Shown piece by piece: positions 54,265 through 64,000 of a DNA stretch of 64,000 nt (position 1 is its first letter; each line of letters starts with the position of its first letter). Position numbers and translations under genes: made by a program. Source of the stretch: Parus major (taxonomy: Eukaryota > Chordata > Aves > Passeriformes > Paridae); NCBI RefSeq assembly GCF_001522545.3, contig NC_031770.1:6661321-6725320 (forward strand), given 5' to 3'. The notes beneath the pieces are model-generated. The model worked only from the letters and a program-made list of their open reading frames with translations. It had not been told where the DNA came from and did no database searches.

Positions 54265-54543
54265 TGTCGCCCTGAAAACTCAGCTTCTGAGCTTGCTGAC
54301 ATGGTTTTCTAAGGACTTTCCCAGGACAGTAACTGTAAACATAGATATGTGTACATTCTTTCTGTTACACATCTTGTGATGGGCATCTCTCATGGCCAGT
54401 GCAGTGAGAAAGTGTTACCCTGACCATCCAATCCCTGGCCATGGTAAGAAGCCTATAAATCCTGGGAAGGAAAATAAACTCTGCTCTTTCTGCACCATAC
54501 CTCAACCTGTGTTCGCGTCATCTATTGATCTTCAGCGGTAACA
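54265..54543 (+). mobile_element. Solo LTR of an endogenous retrovirus, ERVK-like by duplication length
   Basis: The element is 279 bp, opens with TGTCGCC and closes with GGTAACA (TGT...ACA ends). It is flanked by perfect 6-bp target-site duplications (CTCACC at 54259-54264 and 54544-54549). A TATA box (TATAAA, 54454-54459) is followed 13 bases later by a polyadenylation signal (AATAAA, 54473-54478), then CTCTGCTCTTTCTGCACC as the probable R region and a roughly 45-base U5. The duplication follows the 3' end directly, so there is no primer-binding site or internal region: this is an LTR-LTR recombination product. Six-base duplications are typical of class II (ERVK/alpharetrovirus-like) elements, but the family is not identified. 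It lies in the sense orientation within the MACROD2 intron. Confidence 0.9.
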
Positions 54544-54549
54544 CTCACC
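54544..54549. repeat. Right target-site duplication of the solo LTR
   Basis: CTCACC, identical to 54259-54264. Exact identity is compatible with a fairly recent insertion, although six bases carry little age information. Confidence 0.9.
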
Positions 54550-56852
54550 CATCCTTCCTGCCTTGGCTTTGCAGAGGGGAGGGGACTGGAATTCTGCACT
54601 TCCCATCTCAGGATTTGGCCATGCCTGTGGTCAAGAAGATTGAATTGTATCAGGCTCTGTTTTAAATGCAGTACCTCCCTCTAGTTTTTAAAATGGTGAG
54701 GGGGAACAAAACCAAAGAGAGAAAAAGTTGCAGCTGTTTGGGACATGCACACAGTTTGGATATGCACAAGTGGAAATAAATTTAAACATGCAGTCCCAAA
54801 GTAAACAGATACGACTGTGAATATACACCGGGAACTGATCAGTTGAGCTTTACACAGTCATTTTTCAATTTAAACATGCTTTAATGCAAGCCATAAATTT
54901 CATCATATGAATATTTTTATGAGTTGCATTTCATCCATTTATTACTCTGGAGTTCCTGATAGTGACAACAGGTAAATACAGTGCCAGTTCGCCTGCATGT
55001 TGAGTCACTGGAGCCTTCTCTCTCCTACACATTGTTTGAGCAAGGGTAACAAATTACTGCTATCATTTCAGACATATTTCAGTGAGATTTTTATTTGACA
55101 GTGCAGCTGCCATGATTTCATGCATTAGTCCAGGCTTCTAATTTCTGACTTCAGGTTCAAGGTGGAGGTTCTAGTTGTGAGGATTCAATTGTGTTAGCAA
55201 TGGCAGCTTCTTCACAGTATTTTCACGTATTTCGGGTCAGATTTTACATTTACTTGCATCTTGACGCTCAGCTGGTAAATGAAAATAATTTTTAAATCTG
55301 TAAGATTGTAGTGTTGATAAAGCAGTGAAATACACTGAAAGTAATATACATTAGAAGAATTTGCTATAGATTTCAGAGAGATTATTGTATATATGCCATA
55401 TTACATGCCTCTGTGTTATTAAAAAAAATCTGGAGTGACTAAGAACCCTTTGAGAAACAAGGTTGTGAAAGAGAGCTGTGCCATAGTCTGCCTTGGGCAA
55501 ACAAAATCTCGATTCCACAAGAGTATTCAGGTGAGAACATGGAGTCTGCTGGGGAGTTTGTGGCCTGCTAAGGACCAGATTGGTGCTGTTTGTCTTTGGG
55601 TGCTTACCTGAGGGATCTGCAGATGTGAGCGAAGGAGGCACACCCACCTCTCCCGCCTCCCTTTTGAGGAAGGACAGCTAAGTTGATAATTTAGGGTCTG
55701 ATGGATAAACACTACCCTTAAGCATGAGCAAGAGACAGTTCATTACTGGAAAAGCACTTTTTGAGGATGTACATGTTGGACATTATGTATGTTCTGGATC
55801 TTTAGAAGGCAGTTCAGTATTTTTCCTGTGTGAACCTGAGAAGTAACAGTCTCTTTGGAAAGCTTTATTGCACAGAAGTAGATCACAACACAGTCCAAGA
55901 GCCAATGTGGCTCCCTAAATTTGCTTCTTCTGTTTCAGTCTTATTAGTATTTTCATCACTAACTTAAAATTAATCAGGGCAGACAAGTCCTTGCAGCCAT
56001 GAAGCAAAGTGCTGGAAGCAGTTACTGCTTTTGTGAGTGCTGTACCGTAGCAACCCTGTCTGTGGCATGTACCAACGCACTGCAATTTGAATTTTGGGAG
56101 ATGAAGGAGCTAGCTCTAGTGTTAGAAACCTAAATCTGCAAATGGTATAGAGCTTTGAACAAGGAGTGACCTTGTTTGCCAGGCGAGCCACCATGCCTGA
56201 GAGCTGTACAGTAGTTTTCTAATTCTTTTCCAAGAGTAATGATATCTCTCATCCATGTGTTGATGACAAAATTGCCATGTTTCTAGAAAAGGGATTGTAC
56301 TGTATCATGTAATCTTTTTCTCTGTCTTCACTCAGAGATTATAGTTGCTTTAAAACATCACAGTAACAAGAAACTGATTCTGTGAATTCGAGAATAACAT
56401 CTTCTCTCTGCTCCAAACACCCAAACCTTTTTTTGATTGTTATTCATTCCTTTATGCAGGGAAATCCACCATTGCCTTTGGTCATTGCAGCTTCTTATAT
56501 CTTCTACTAGTGCTACACTTAAAGATTTTGTCATGCCAATTGAAATAAAAATTATATGCTGAATTGGAAATGCTTTATGGTCCTTACAGTGGATAAAATA
56601 TGTTAATTTGTGTAAATGCTGTTCTGAGTGCAGATGCTTGCACTGAAAGCATGCTTATCTTAAAAGCTGCCTGTCTTTCATTCTTTTATATGTGCAGTTT
56701 ATTTTTTTAATACGTCTAATATTTCAGAAGAGTTTTTAAAGGAGATATTGGAAGCTAAGTGAAAAAAAAGCAAACCTTGCTTTTTCATAAATATTCATGG
56801 TTTCGTAGAAAATCTTATAACTGAATTGCTATTTTCTTTTGAGGTTTTGTGT

Positions 56853-56912
56853 GTTCTTCCCCTTTCCCCCCTTTTTCCCCTCTTACTTTCTGCTTCATTT
56901 CATTTCTATAGA
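56853..56912. repeat. Polypyrimidine tract
   Basis: Almost entirely C and T on the + strand, with a near-mirror core (CCCCTTTCCCCCCTTTTTCC and onward). Such homopurine-homopyrimidine mirror tracts can form triplex DNA in vitro. No exon follows it, so it is not read as a splice acceptor. Confidence 0.7.
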
Positions 56913-58657
56913 TTAGCAATGCTAAAGAATGCTAGGTTGGCTGTGCCATTATATGCTTGACATCAAATCTGGTATGTGAAGTGTTAGTCTGCTCACTTTT
57001 CTTACATACATTTTATGTATCTTAATAATGTGTGATAACACACAAGTGAATTAAGCAGAGTTATTGTGATGTACTTTCAGGGTTTAGAGTATAAGCTGAA
57101 GCATTTATTTGTGTGTCATAGTTAATTAACTTATAAATAGTAATATATGCACATTGCCTTTGAGGTCAGCAACCACAATATTGCATTATAGGTTAATTGT
57201 GAAGGAAAACTTAGTAAGAAACTTATTTTGGAACTTATTCTGTTTGAATGCTTCTTATTGAAAAAGATCTCTGTCAGAACTCACCTGTTTAATTCATATT
57301 CTGAATCCAAGGGTCATTTACTTTGAGACTACAGCTTGGTTCCCAGGCACAGGTATGAGAATAGACTAATTCAGATTCAAGGGAAGTGGCTTTTGTTTTA
57401 TCAGATTCAATATTTTTTCTCATTCATGAGATGTCATCTTGGTCTTCTGGTTTTTAGTGGAACCTCTTTTACTTGAGAGAACTGGCAGAAGTGATGCCAG
57501 GTACAGCAGAAATAAATGTCTGCTACCAGCAGTACCATTGCAAATACTGAGCTGCTAGAAAAATGTGCAGCAAAATACATGCATGCATTTTCCTTACAAC
57601 AAAATGTGGGCATATATAATATCATAATCATTAAATATTCATTTTTTAGGTTTTCAAGTCTACACCTGCCATAAATCGGTGCACTATATAATACATAAAA
57701 GATGGATGGTGTAGTGTGGCAAGAGTAATGAATTTCACTTTTCCTGCTATGAAACCCACAGAGCCTGGTACCAGCTGATCATAAATAAATGCCCAGTCAA
57801 CAGCAATGTCAGCCCCTGTAAGGAGAACTTTTGGGTAGATAAATCAAATGTTGTTTAGGATGTTTTTCTCAGTAGGAAAGAAATACACAAGTGCTTTCTG
57901 GATGTTATTCACTGCTGATTATTCACTGCACAGTTTTATTCCATCTCATTCACTGAATTTCAATGTATTAGACATTTAAAATTCAGTCAAATGCTGGGGA
58001 GAGAGGGTAAAAATGGCAAAGGATGAGGATATTCAAATCTCTCTGGAGAAGTGAGTATATAAAGCAGAAAGCTAGCAGTGCACTATAATAGCAGAGACCT
58101 GTAGTCCTTTTTCCCTGGTCAATAACTTAGTCAAAAAGATAGCTTTGCATATAATACAAATATATCCTTTCATAATGCATTTCTCTTTCAGAGATTTGCT
58201 CTTCTTCCCCTGTCTTTTTTGCCCATTTTTCACCATGTGCAATTTGCATTCATGTAACATGTTCCTGTTTGAGTAACACAGACATAATGTCATTTATACA
58301 ACCCACACCTGCCCATTGCTTTCTTTGGGGCAGAGCTGGAATGGCCATTAAAATCCCAAATTTGCTTGTTACCATGGATTGCATTGGATTGGAAGAGTAA
58401 AAGCTGTGTTTGAGTTTATATTGCTGAACTTAAAGTTTCTACTACTTTGCTTCTATGAAAGCTGAACACACAGAAACAGAGGTTACAAATTCAGATAATT
58501 TTTGTTCCTTTCAGTTCTTTATATTGTGTATGGCCATGGGAATAGAAAATCCAATTATTTGTCCCTGGTCACATCTAGGTCTCCAATAGAAAGGGAGGTC
58601 TTGAAGAACTGAGTGTAGGGAAAGGTGAATATACAAATAAAAAGTGTGTGTTTAGTT

Positions 58658-58669
58658 AAAAAAAAAAAA
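58658..58669. repeat. A12 homopolymer
   Basis: Twelve adenines followed by an A/C-rich stretch. No retroelement body is seen. Confidence 0.85.
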
Positions 58670-58821
58670 CAACCAAAACCAACAAATTTGTTTCTATGTT
58701 ATATATACTGGTCTGAAATAAAAATTGATGCAAGTCATTCCTAGAAGAAAATAATATTTAAAAAGTATTAAGCATAGATTTTCATCCTCTAGTCTCATGC
58801 AGCCTGTATTCCAGTGGCATA

Positions 58822-58861
58822 GAATGTAATGATTCAATCAGGAATGTAATGATTCAATCAG
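58822..58861. repeat. Perfect 20-bp tandem duplication
   Basis: GAATGTAATGATTCAATCAG is repeated twice with no mismatch, and the first five bases of a third unit follow. Perfect identity suggests a recent slippage or duplication event. Confidence 0.95.
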
Positions 58862-59521
58862 GAATGAAACTGAGATTCAGATTTTTTCCTCTGCTACAAG
58901 TGGAATGTAGGGCTGTTGTGGTCAAGTCTGAAGTTGGCCTTACATGTGTGTATTTTCTTTCTGCTTCCCTTCACTGGGATTCTCTTTTGGTTTCTAGGGG
59001 TGTTAGATTTCTGCCCATTCCAATTTCTTTTGCTAGCATGTTTGAAGATAGCAGGGAGTCTAAGAGATGAAGAGCTTCTGAGATGAGTTACATACTTAAA
59101 ACGTCACAGCAATTACGGCCCTGTCATCAACTCCTCTCTTTCAATAAATAGACCAAATTATAAAACCAATGCATGTAAAGAAATTGCCTCCTTCTACTTA
59201 TTTCAAGTGGTTTCGAATGGAAAAGGTCCACCAACATTAATGTGAAACACTTAAATAAAATTGCTCTGGCTGTTTGAGCTCAGCTGTGGTGCTACCAAAG
59301 AGAGCTGTTGAAATAACTGGAAATCCTGCAGATGGTTCTCCTGGCTGTTGAAACCACAGATTCTGACTCACTGAAATGCTTGTCTGTGCCCTGGCAGATT
59401 GGAGGCTCGTCTTGTTACTTTGGTTACATTTAGTATGTATCTATGAAGTAAAAATATCGCAGATTATGTGACCTAGCTCATTGCAAGAGCCAACTCTATG
59501 ACCTCTTCTAATATTGAATGA

Positions 59522-59546
59522 TAATAACAACAACAACATCATCAAT
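59522..59546. repeat. (AAC)n/(ATC)n short microsatellite
   Basis: TAATAACAACAACAACATCA followed by TCAAT: about four AAC units running into two ATC units. Confidence 0.8.
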
Positions 59547-62500
59547 ACAAATGTCAACTTCCAGTGCAAGTCTTGCATGCTACAGTGATGCTAAAGTTGA
59601 TGACACAATTAATGTCTTTCACCTATGATGATAATATGGGTTAATATAATACTGCACGGATGAGTAAAATGATTAGTTGTACTTTGTTTAGATAAAGGTT
59701 AATAGCTAAATATGAATAAGCATAAGCTGGACACAACCAAAGTGACAGGAGAGGTGAAATGCCTTGGCTAACCATATTCTGGATGTATATAAAAGGAATT
59801 GTGGAAGATAAGGCGGATACGTGTAAGTGCAGGAATAGAAGGATCCTTTCATCTTCATTAAAAATATTTAGGACCTGAAGGGGAAACTTTGAGGGGTTGA
59901 AGAGATAGCTACTAAAAATTCTGCAGTGAGTAAATAAATAAAGAACTATAGAAGAGGCTGCTGGGAAGGAAAAGAGGAGTGCAAACCAAGTACGAATTTC
60001 ATTTGATAGTGGAGCAGTGGCAATGTCACTGATAGTTGGAACCATAAGGGATGCAACAAGAAAGAGTAGCAATTAAATTTTTTCCTGTTTGAGTTTTTAA
60101 GATAACTGCTTGCCTATCTGGGGTACAACTCCTTGAAATACATAATGTGGCAAGGGAATGAAGGAAAAGTGGATATAAAATGGCCTGAGAAAAAAATTAG
60201 TTCTACTTTATTCTGCTGTATTACAATAATAAACAAAAAGGAAATCATTAGGTAAAATGAAAGAGCAAGGCAGACATAAGTTAACACATTTAAAGGGCTT
60301 GATCCAGTTGGTTTAATGTGTTTAAGAGCTCAGTGTATATCCTGTTGTGTCTCAGATGAAACGCTCACTGATACGCACTAAAAGAAAATAGATGAAAGAC
60401 TCAAATTTTCAAGGCAGGTATTATTTTTTTCTTAGCTGTGAAATCTGACTGCCAATGCATAAAGATTTCCTGTTAAGTGAAAACAGAACAAAGGAAAACA
60501 GAGATAAAATCTCCTCCATCAAACTCTACTGCATCAAAGCATATAAGGTAAATCTTCCTTTCACATTTATTTAGTGAATGTTTGTGTCTGAATCTTTAAG
60601 GAGACTTTGGTCCACAAAATGTCATCACCCTTTGTTTTTGCCTACACCACACTGTAGTTTTCAGGAGGGAAGTGGAGTGGAAGTAAGAATTCCCATCAAG
60701 TAAACACCTCACAATGTTGTAACAAGCCACAGGACAAAACATGGGACTGTTACACTTCAGCAACAAACTGCCAAGGCTTCAGAGAGCCTTCATGTCCCCC
60801 CAAAATCCTGTCACTTCCATCACACATTTAACCCCTTTATGCCACAACTTGTGGTTTTGTGCCATAGGGCTTGTGGACAATGGAGCAGCTGCCATTTGCT
60901 GGCTCTCTGCTACCAGCCTTTGAATCAGACACGTGGTTGGCAACAGTGGCAGAGGGAGGGGTGCTCTTTGGAGGAGTTCTGACTTCTGTGCCTCAGTTAG
61001 TAACAGAGGAAATGCTGTAAGCATCAAGGAATTCCATATTTAGTAATATCACCCCATGGGCCTGTCTGCTTTTAGCATCTTAGGCTACTGAAAGTCACTC
61101 TTCATTTTACATCATAAGGAATTATAACCTTTCCGTTGTCAGAAAATAGAATGTGATTAATATGGAAATATTTGGATATATTACATCAATGATTTTTTTT
61201 TTTTATAACATATTGTAAACTGAGAGCAAACCAGTGTTTTTAGTGCATAAGTATCTTGATGTACCATGGTGCTGTATCTTTTTAGTCAGTAGTGACTTTT
61301 TTTACCCAGAATCTCTACCCAGATGATCTCTGTATCTAGCTTAGATATGAAGTGACACAACAGAGTAAGAAAACCTTAGGCCTGGGAAAGGGAGAGGACA
61401 TTTACATAAAGTAAATGAAGGTCTTTGATTGCACTCAGTTACACAAGATAATGGGTTAGTGTGGTCATTTCTTTGGGGGAGGTTTTTATTTTTTGTTTAT
61501 GAATAGATTTAAGGAGCAGAAGACTAACGCTGTGGCTCAAACTGTTCAAACTGAAAGGGCGGATTTGGCCTAATACAGCTTGATAGAAGCATCTAGGAAA
61601 ATGATTCAAAAGGTTCTTTCTGAATTCCTTTGATCATGTAGCTTTCAAAGCATAATCAGACTGCTCTTTGGTTCTAAAGTAGGGCATTATCAAAGAACAT
61701 GTGCTGCATAACATCTTGCTTCTCTGTAGTCAACCAACTGCATCACTTAGTCTTTACTTGGAAGGATGCGACACAAGCCTGTATGGCTTGTCTCAGTTTC
61801 TCTTGTTTGTTTTTTACACCTTTAATGTGTTGTATTAATAGAAAACCAGGAGCCTTCACACACTTGTGGCACTGCCTCTGGGAATGTCATTCCAATACAG
61901 GGGGAAATGCAAACTGTGTAGAGCAGTCACGTACGTCCGTGGTTGCAGTACAGCAAGATCCAGGGTTTAGCTGCCTTTTGCATATCGTTGTGTTTACAGC
62001 TCACTTCTCTCCATAGGCTTTTTTCCTGTATGCTTCTGCACAGCCAAGCATTCTGTACACTTATCCATGTCTTTGTGACACAGCTTTCTTTGTCTTGCTG
62101 TCCCTTGGGCTGCTCCCAGCCTCTTGAGACGAGAGGTGTTTACGTTCCTTGTCGCAGATAGCAGTGAACTCTTGATTAGGCAGCCAGGCTGATGTTACTG
62201 CTTGGGTGTTGTGCAGTTGGAAATCACAGCCCTCAGCAGTAATGACCCGTGTGTCTTGGGTGTTTAATTCATGCATTAAATAGAAAGCTTTCCTGTGCTT
62301 GCTTCAGTTTTGTGAACTTACCACATGAAAGGGATTCTTTACACTCCTGAGGTCCCATGGGCATTGATCCATAGTCTTTATCTGTGCACATAGTTGCTCT
62401 GAGAGAAGACAAGCTTTGGAAAGCTTGTCCTTTGGTACAATCCAGACTAGCAGGTATGTTTGTGTTCTTGGTGGATGTGTTTGTCTGATTGCCTGGCTGA

Positions 62501-62872
62501 GATAGCAGGTTTGTAGATAGCGTCTGTATCCAACATTCAAGCACGTTTGCCAGAGGTAGCTGGCTGATCCTGCCCACCTCCAAAGTAAATAAATTGCTTT
62601 TCATTTATTTTCAGCAACAAGGAATTTGGCGTTTCTGAAATGGTATGTTGGGCTCAACTTTGGAATTAACTGAATTCAAGTTTTGTAATTTGCTGGAGCT
62701 GGTATGGAAATGGGTGGCTCAGATATGGGCGATTTGGGAAGTATAGCAGCTCTTTTGATTGGGAAATCAGGGGACCACTGTGATGGGGGTATTTAGGCAG
62801 ATTTCCACAAGCACAAAGAAGCATTCTTTATGCTAAAATACTATGTTATCACTTCAACAACTAAAATAAAGC

Positions 62873-62897
62873 ATTAATTAATTAATTAATTAATTAA
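62873..62897. repeat. (ATTA)n microsatellite
   Basis: Six uninterrupted ATTA units plus one base. The unit is self-complementary as TTAA. Confidence 0.9.
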
Positions 62898-64000
62898 GCC
62901 TTAGTTGTACAGTACCATACAGCTGATGCTGTATTGTGGGCTCTGCTGGCTGCAAACTGTGATGGCCTCTCATCCCTGAGGCAGAGCTGGCTCAGCATGT
63001 GGAAAGCCAGTGGGTGACATCTTTCTTCCCCAGCTTCCACTTGCATTTGTACACACTTATTCCATACATTCTGCACCAGTCTTTTCCAAAGGATTACGTC
63101 CTCTTTTTGTAGGTCAGAATCAGTCTGTCCCAGCGTGTCCAGAGGGCTGTTGCCAGAGAGAGCTCATCCATTCTGACCTCTTCAGATGCATGTTACCTAT
63201 TTTCAGACTGGGTCATAAGTTGTCATGTTCCTTCAGGGTGTTGCAGTCTTTCTATGACTTATGACTGGGTATGATTATCTTTGCTTTATTACTTTTCCTT
63301 TCAACTCTGCCAAGCACAGACACTACCAGGTATTTCAATTCCTACCCTATGACATGCCCTCTTGAGGTATTTTGGGGTAGAGGGCAAAGAGATGTGATGA
63401 GATGTGTTCCACAAATAGTCCTTATGCTGCAGTGGAATGGGGCTGGCCCTGAAATTACATGCACCTCACATCACCTACATCAGATAGCATTACAAAGGAA
63501 TTTAGCTGCAGTGTCAGATCCTTTCTAATTGAAGGGGTATCACTTGGGACTCTTTTCCTTGAAGACTACCCACACATTTTCTTTGAGATTGAATCATGAG
63601 ATCCTTTAGTGAGGATACACCCATTGAGTTGCTGAGCAGATGCCTTTGTAATCTATTTGTCTGTCTAAAGTCATCAAAGGTGAGGACTTCTATATAAAAA
63701 AGCCCCAAACCTACAACTTGCTTGTGTTAATTTTGCATTACATGTCTTCCTAGAGTAAAACATGACATTTTCTGTTTGGTCAAGACAACCAGTTATGCCA
63801 ACCTTGACTTACTCAGACTGCCAAGCACATTCACTAAAAGGCATGATGTGGGTGGTTTTTGTTTTTTGTTTTTTTCTTTTTTTCCCCAAGTGTACATACC
63901 TACTTATGCAAAATAATTTTGCATAAAGAGAATTTCAGGAAGGCTCTCTGATGGGTGGCACCTTGACTTGACTTGGTTGAAGAGACCCTCTCTGAATGAT

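Larger units (their letters stand above)
24874..64000 (+). other. MACROD2: MACROD2 intron downstream of the exon (partial)
   Basis: At least 39 kb of non-coding DNA follows the exon. The next expected exon, starting with the second part of a Tyr codon and encoding a VIHTVGP-like strand, was not found. The intron therefore continues past the window end, in keeping with the giant introns known for MACROD2. It holds microsatellites, a triplicated 14-mer at 29143-29184, CR1 tails near 41930-42008 and 45193-45442, a solo LTR at 54265-54543, a 20-bp tandem duplication at 58822-58861 and GC-richer patches near 41080-41640, 43905-44050 and 53950-54260. I see nothing nameable in about 24900-25940, 25970-29140, 29190-32820, 32850-34550, 34580-41080, 42010-43900, 44190-45190, 45445-50350, 50400-53940, 54620-56850, 56915-58820 and 58870-64000, apart from a few short homopolymers and tracts listed separately. 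Confidence 0.85.

Noticed and set aside
59784..59795. TATATAAAAGG, a TATA-box-like sequence
   Set aside because: No gene, LTR end or other promoter element is visible around it. Such strings are common in AT-rich introns.
59641..60072. 143-codon minus-strand open frame with a hydrophobic, membrane-like composition
   Set aside because: The Leu/Ile/Phe/Ser-rich composition follows from A-rich sequence on the opposite strand. No family is recognised, and there is no promoter or homologous context.
61699..62161. Two overlapping Cys- and Phe-rich frames on the + strand
   Set aside because: The composition is low in charged residues and has no domain order. I saw no splice sites matching MACROD2 or any other gene.
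1..64000. Search for the intron-nested FLRT3 coding exon, tRNA genes, other ERV bodies and CRISPR-like arrays
   Set aside because: FLRT3 would appear as one open frame of roughly 650 codons, and the longest frame here is 149. No cloverleaf tRNA, retroviral internal region or regularly spaced repeat array was seen.

Overview
The window looks like intronic DNA from a bird. It is AT-rich and CpG-poor and has very little recognisable transposon content. The interspersed repeats I can identify are truncated 3' ends of CR1 LINEs, which dominate avian and other sauropsid genomes, and one short endogenous-retrovirus solo LTR. I cannot determine the species.

Only one coding exon can be supported in 64 kb. 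It lies at 24757-24873 on the + strand and is 117 bp long, with an AG acceptor and a GTAAGT donor. Its translation contains DGCIHRAAG, followed by a cysteine-rich stretch and [10 protein letters not shown]. This is the ADP-ribose-binding and catalytic loop of a MacroD-type macrodomain and fits MACROD2 much better than its paralogue MACROD1. Everything before it (1-24756) and after it (24874-64000) is read as flanking MACROD2 intron. The neighbouring macrodomain exons were not found in either flank, which agrees with the very large introns known for this gene. FLRT3, nested inside MACROD2 in other vertebrates, is not in the window.

Layout: 1-24756 is upstream intron, with a palindromic ACAT/ATGT microsatellite (933-1006), two probable ancient amniote repeats (about 1385-1605 and 5551-5635), one CR1 tail (about 10819-10893) and a cluster of interlocking inverted repeats (20615-20731). 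The exon follows. The interval 24874-64000 is downstream intron, with short tandem repeats, two CR1 tails (about 41930-42008 and 45193-45442) and a 279-bp solo LTR with perfect 6-bp target-site duplications (54259-54549). Four patches are noticeably richer in G+C and remain unexplained.

There is no operon, RNA gene, CRISPR array or multi-gene system here. The strongest non-routine signals are the palindrome cluster at 20.6-20.7 kb, the intact solo LTR with its exact duplications, and the symmetric-phase catalytic exon behind an unusually purine-rich acceptor. I found no convincing undescribed biological system.
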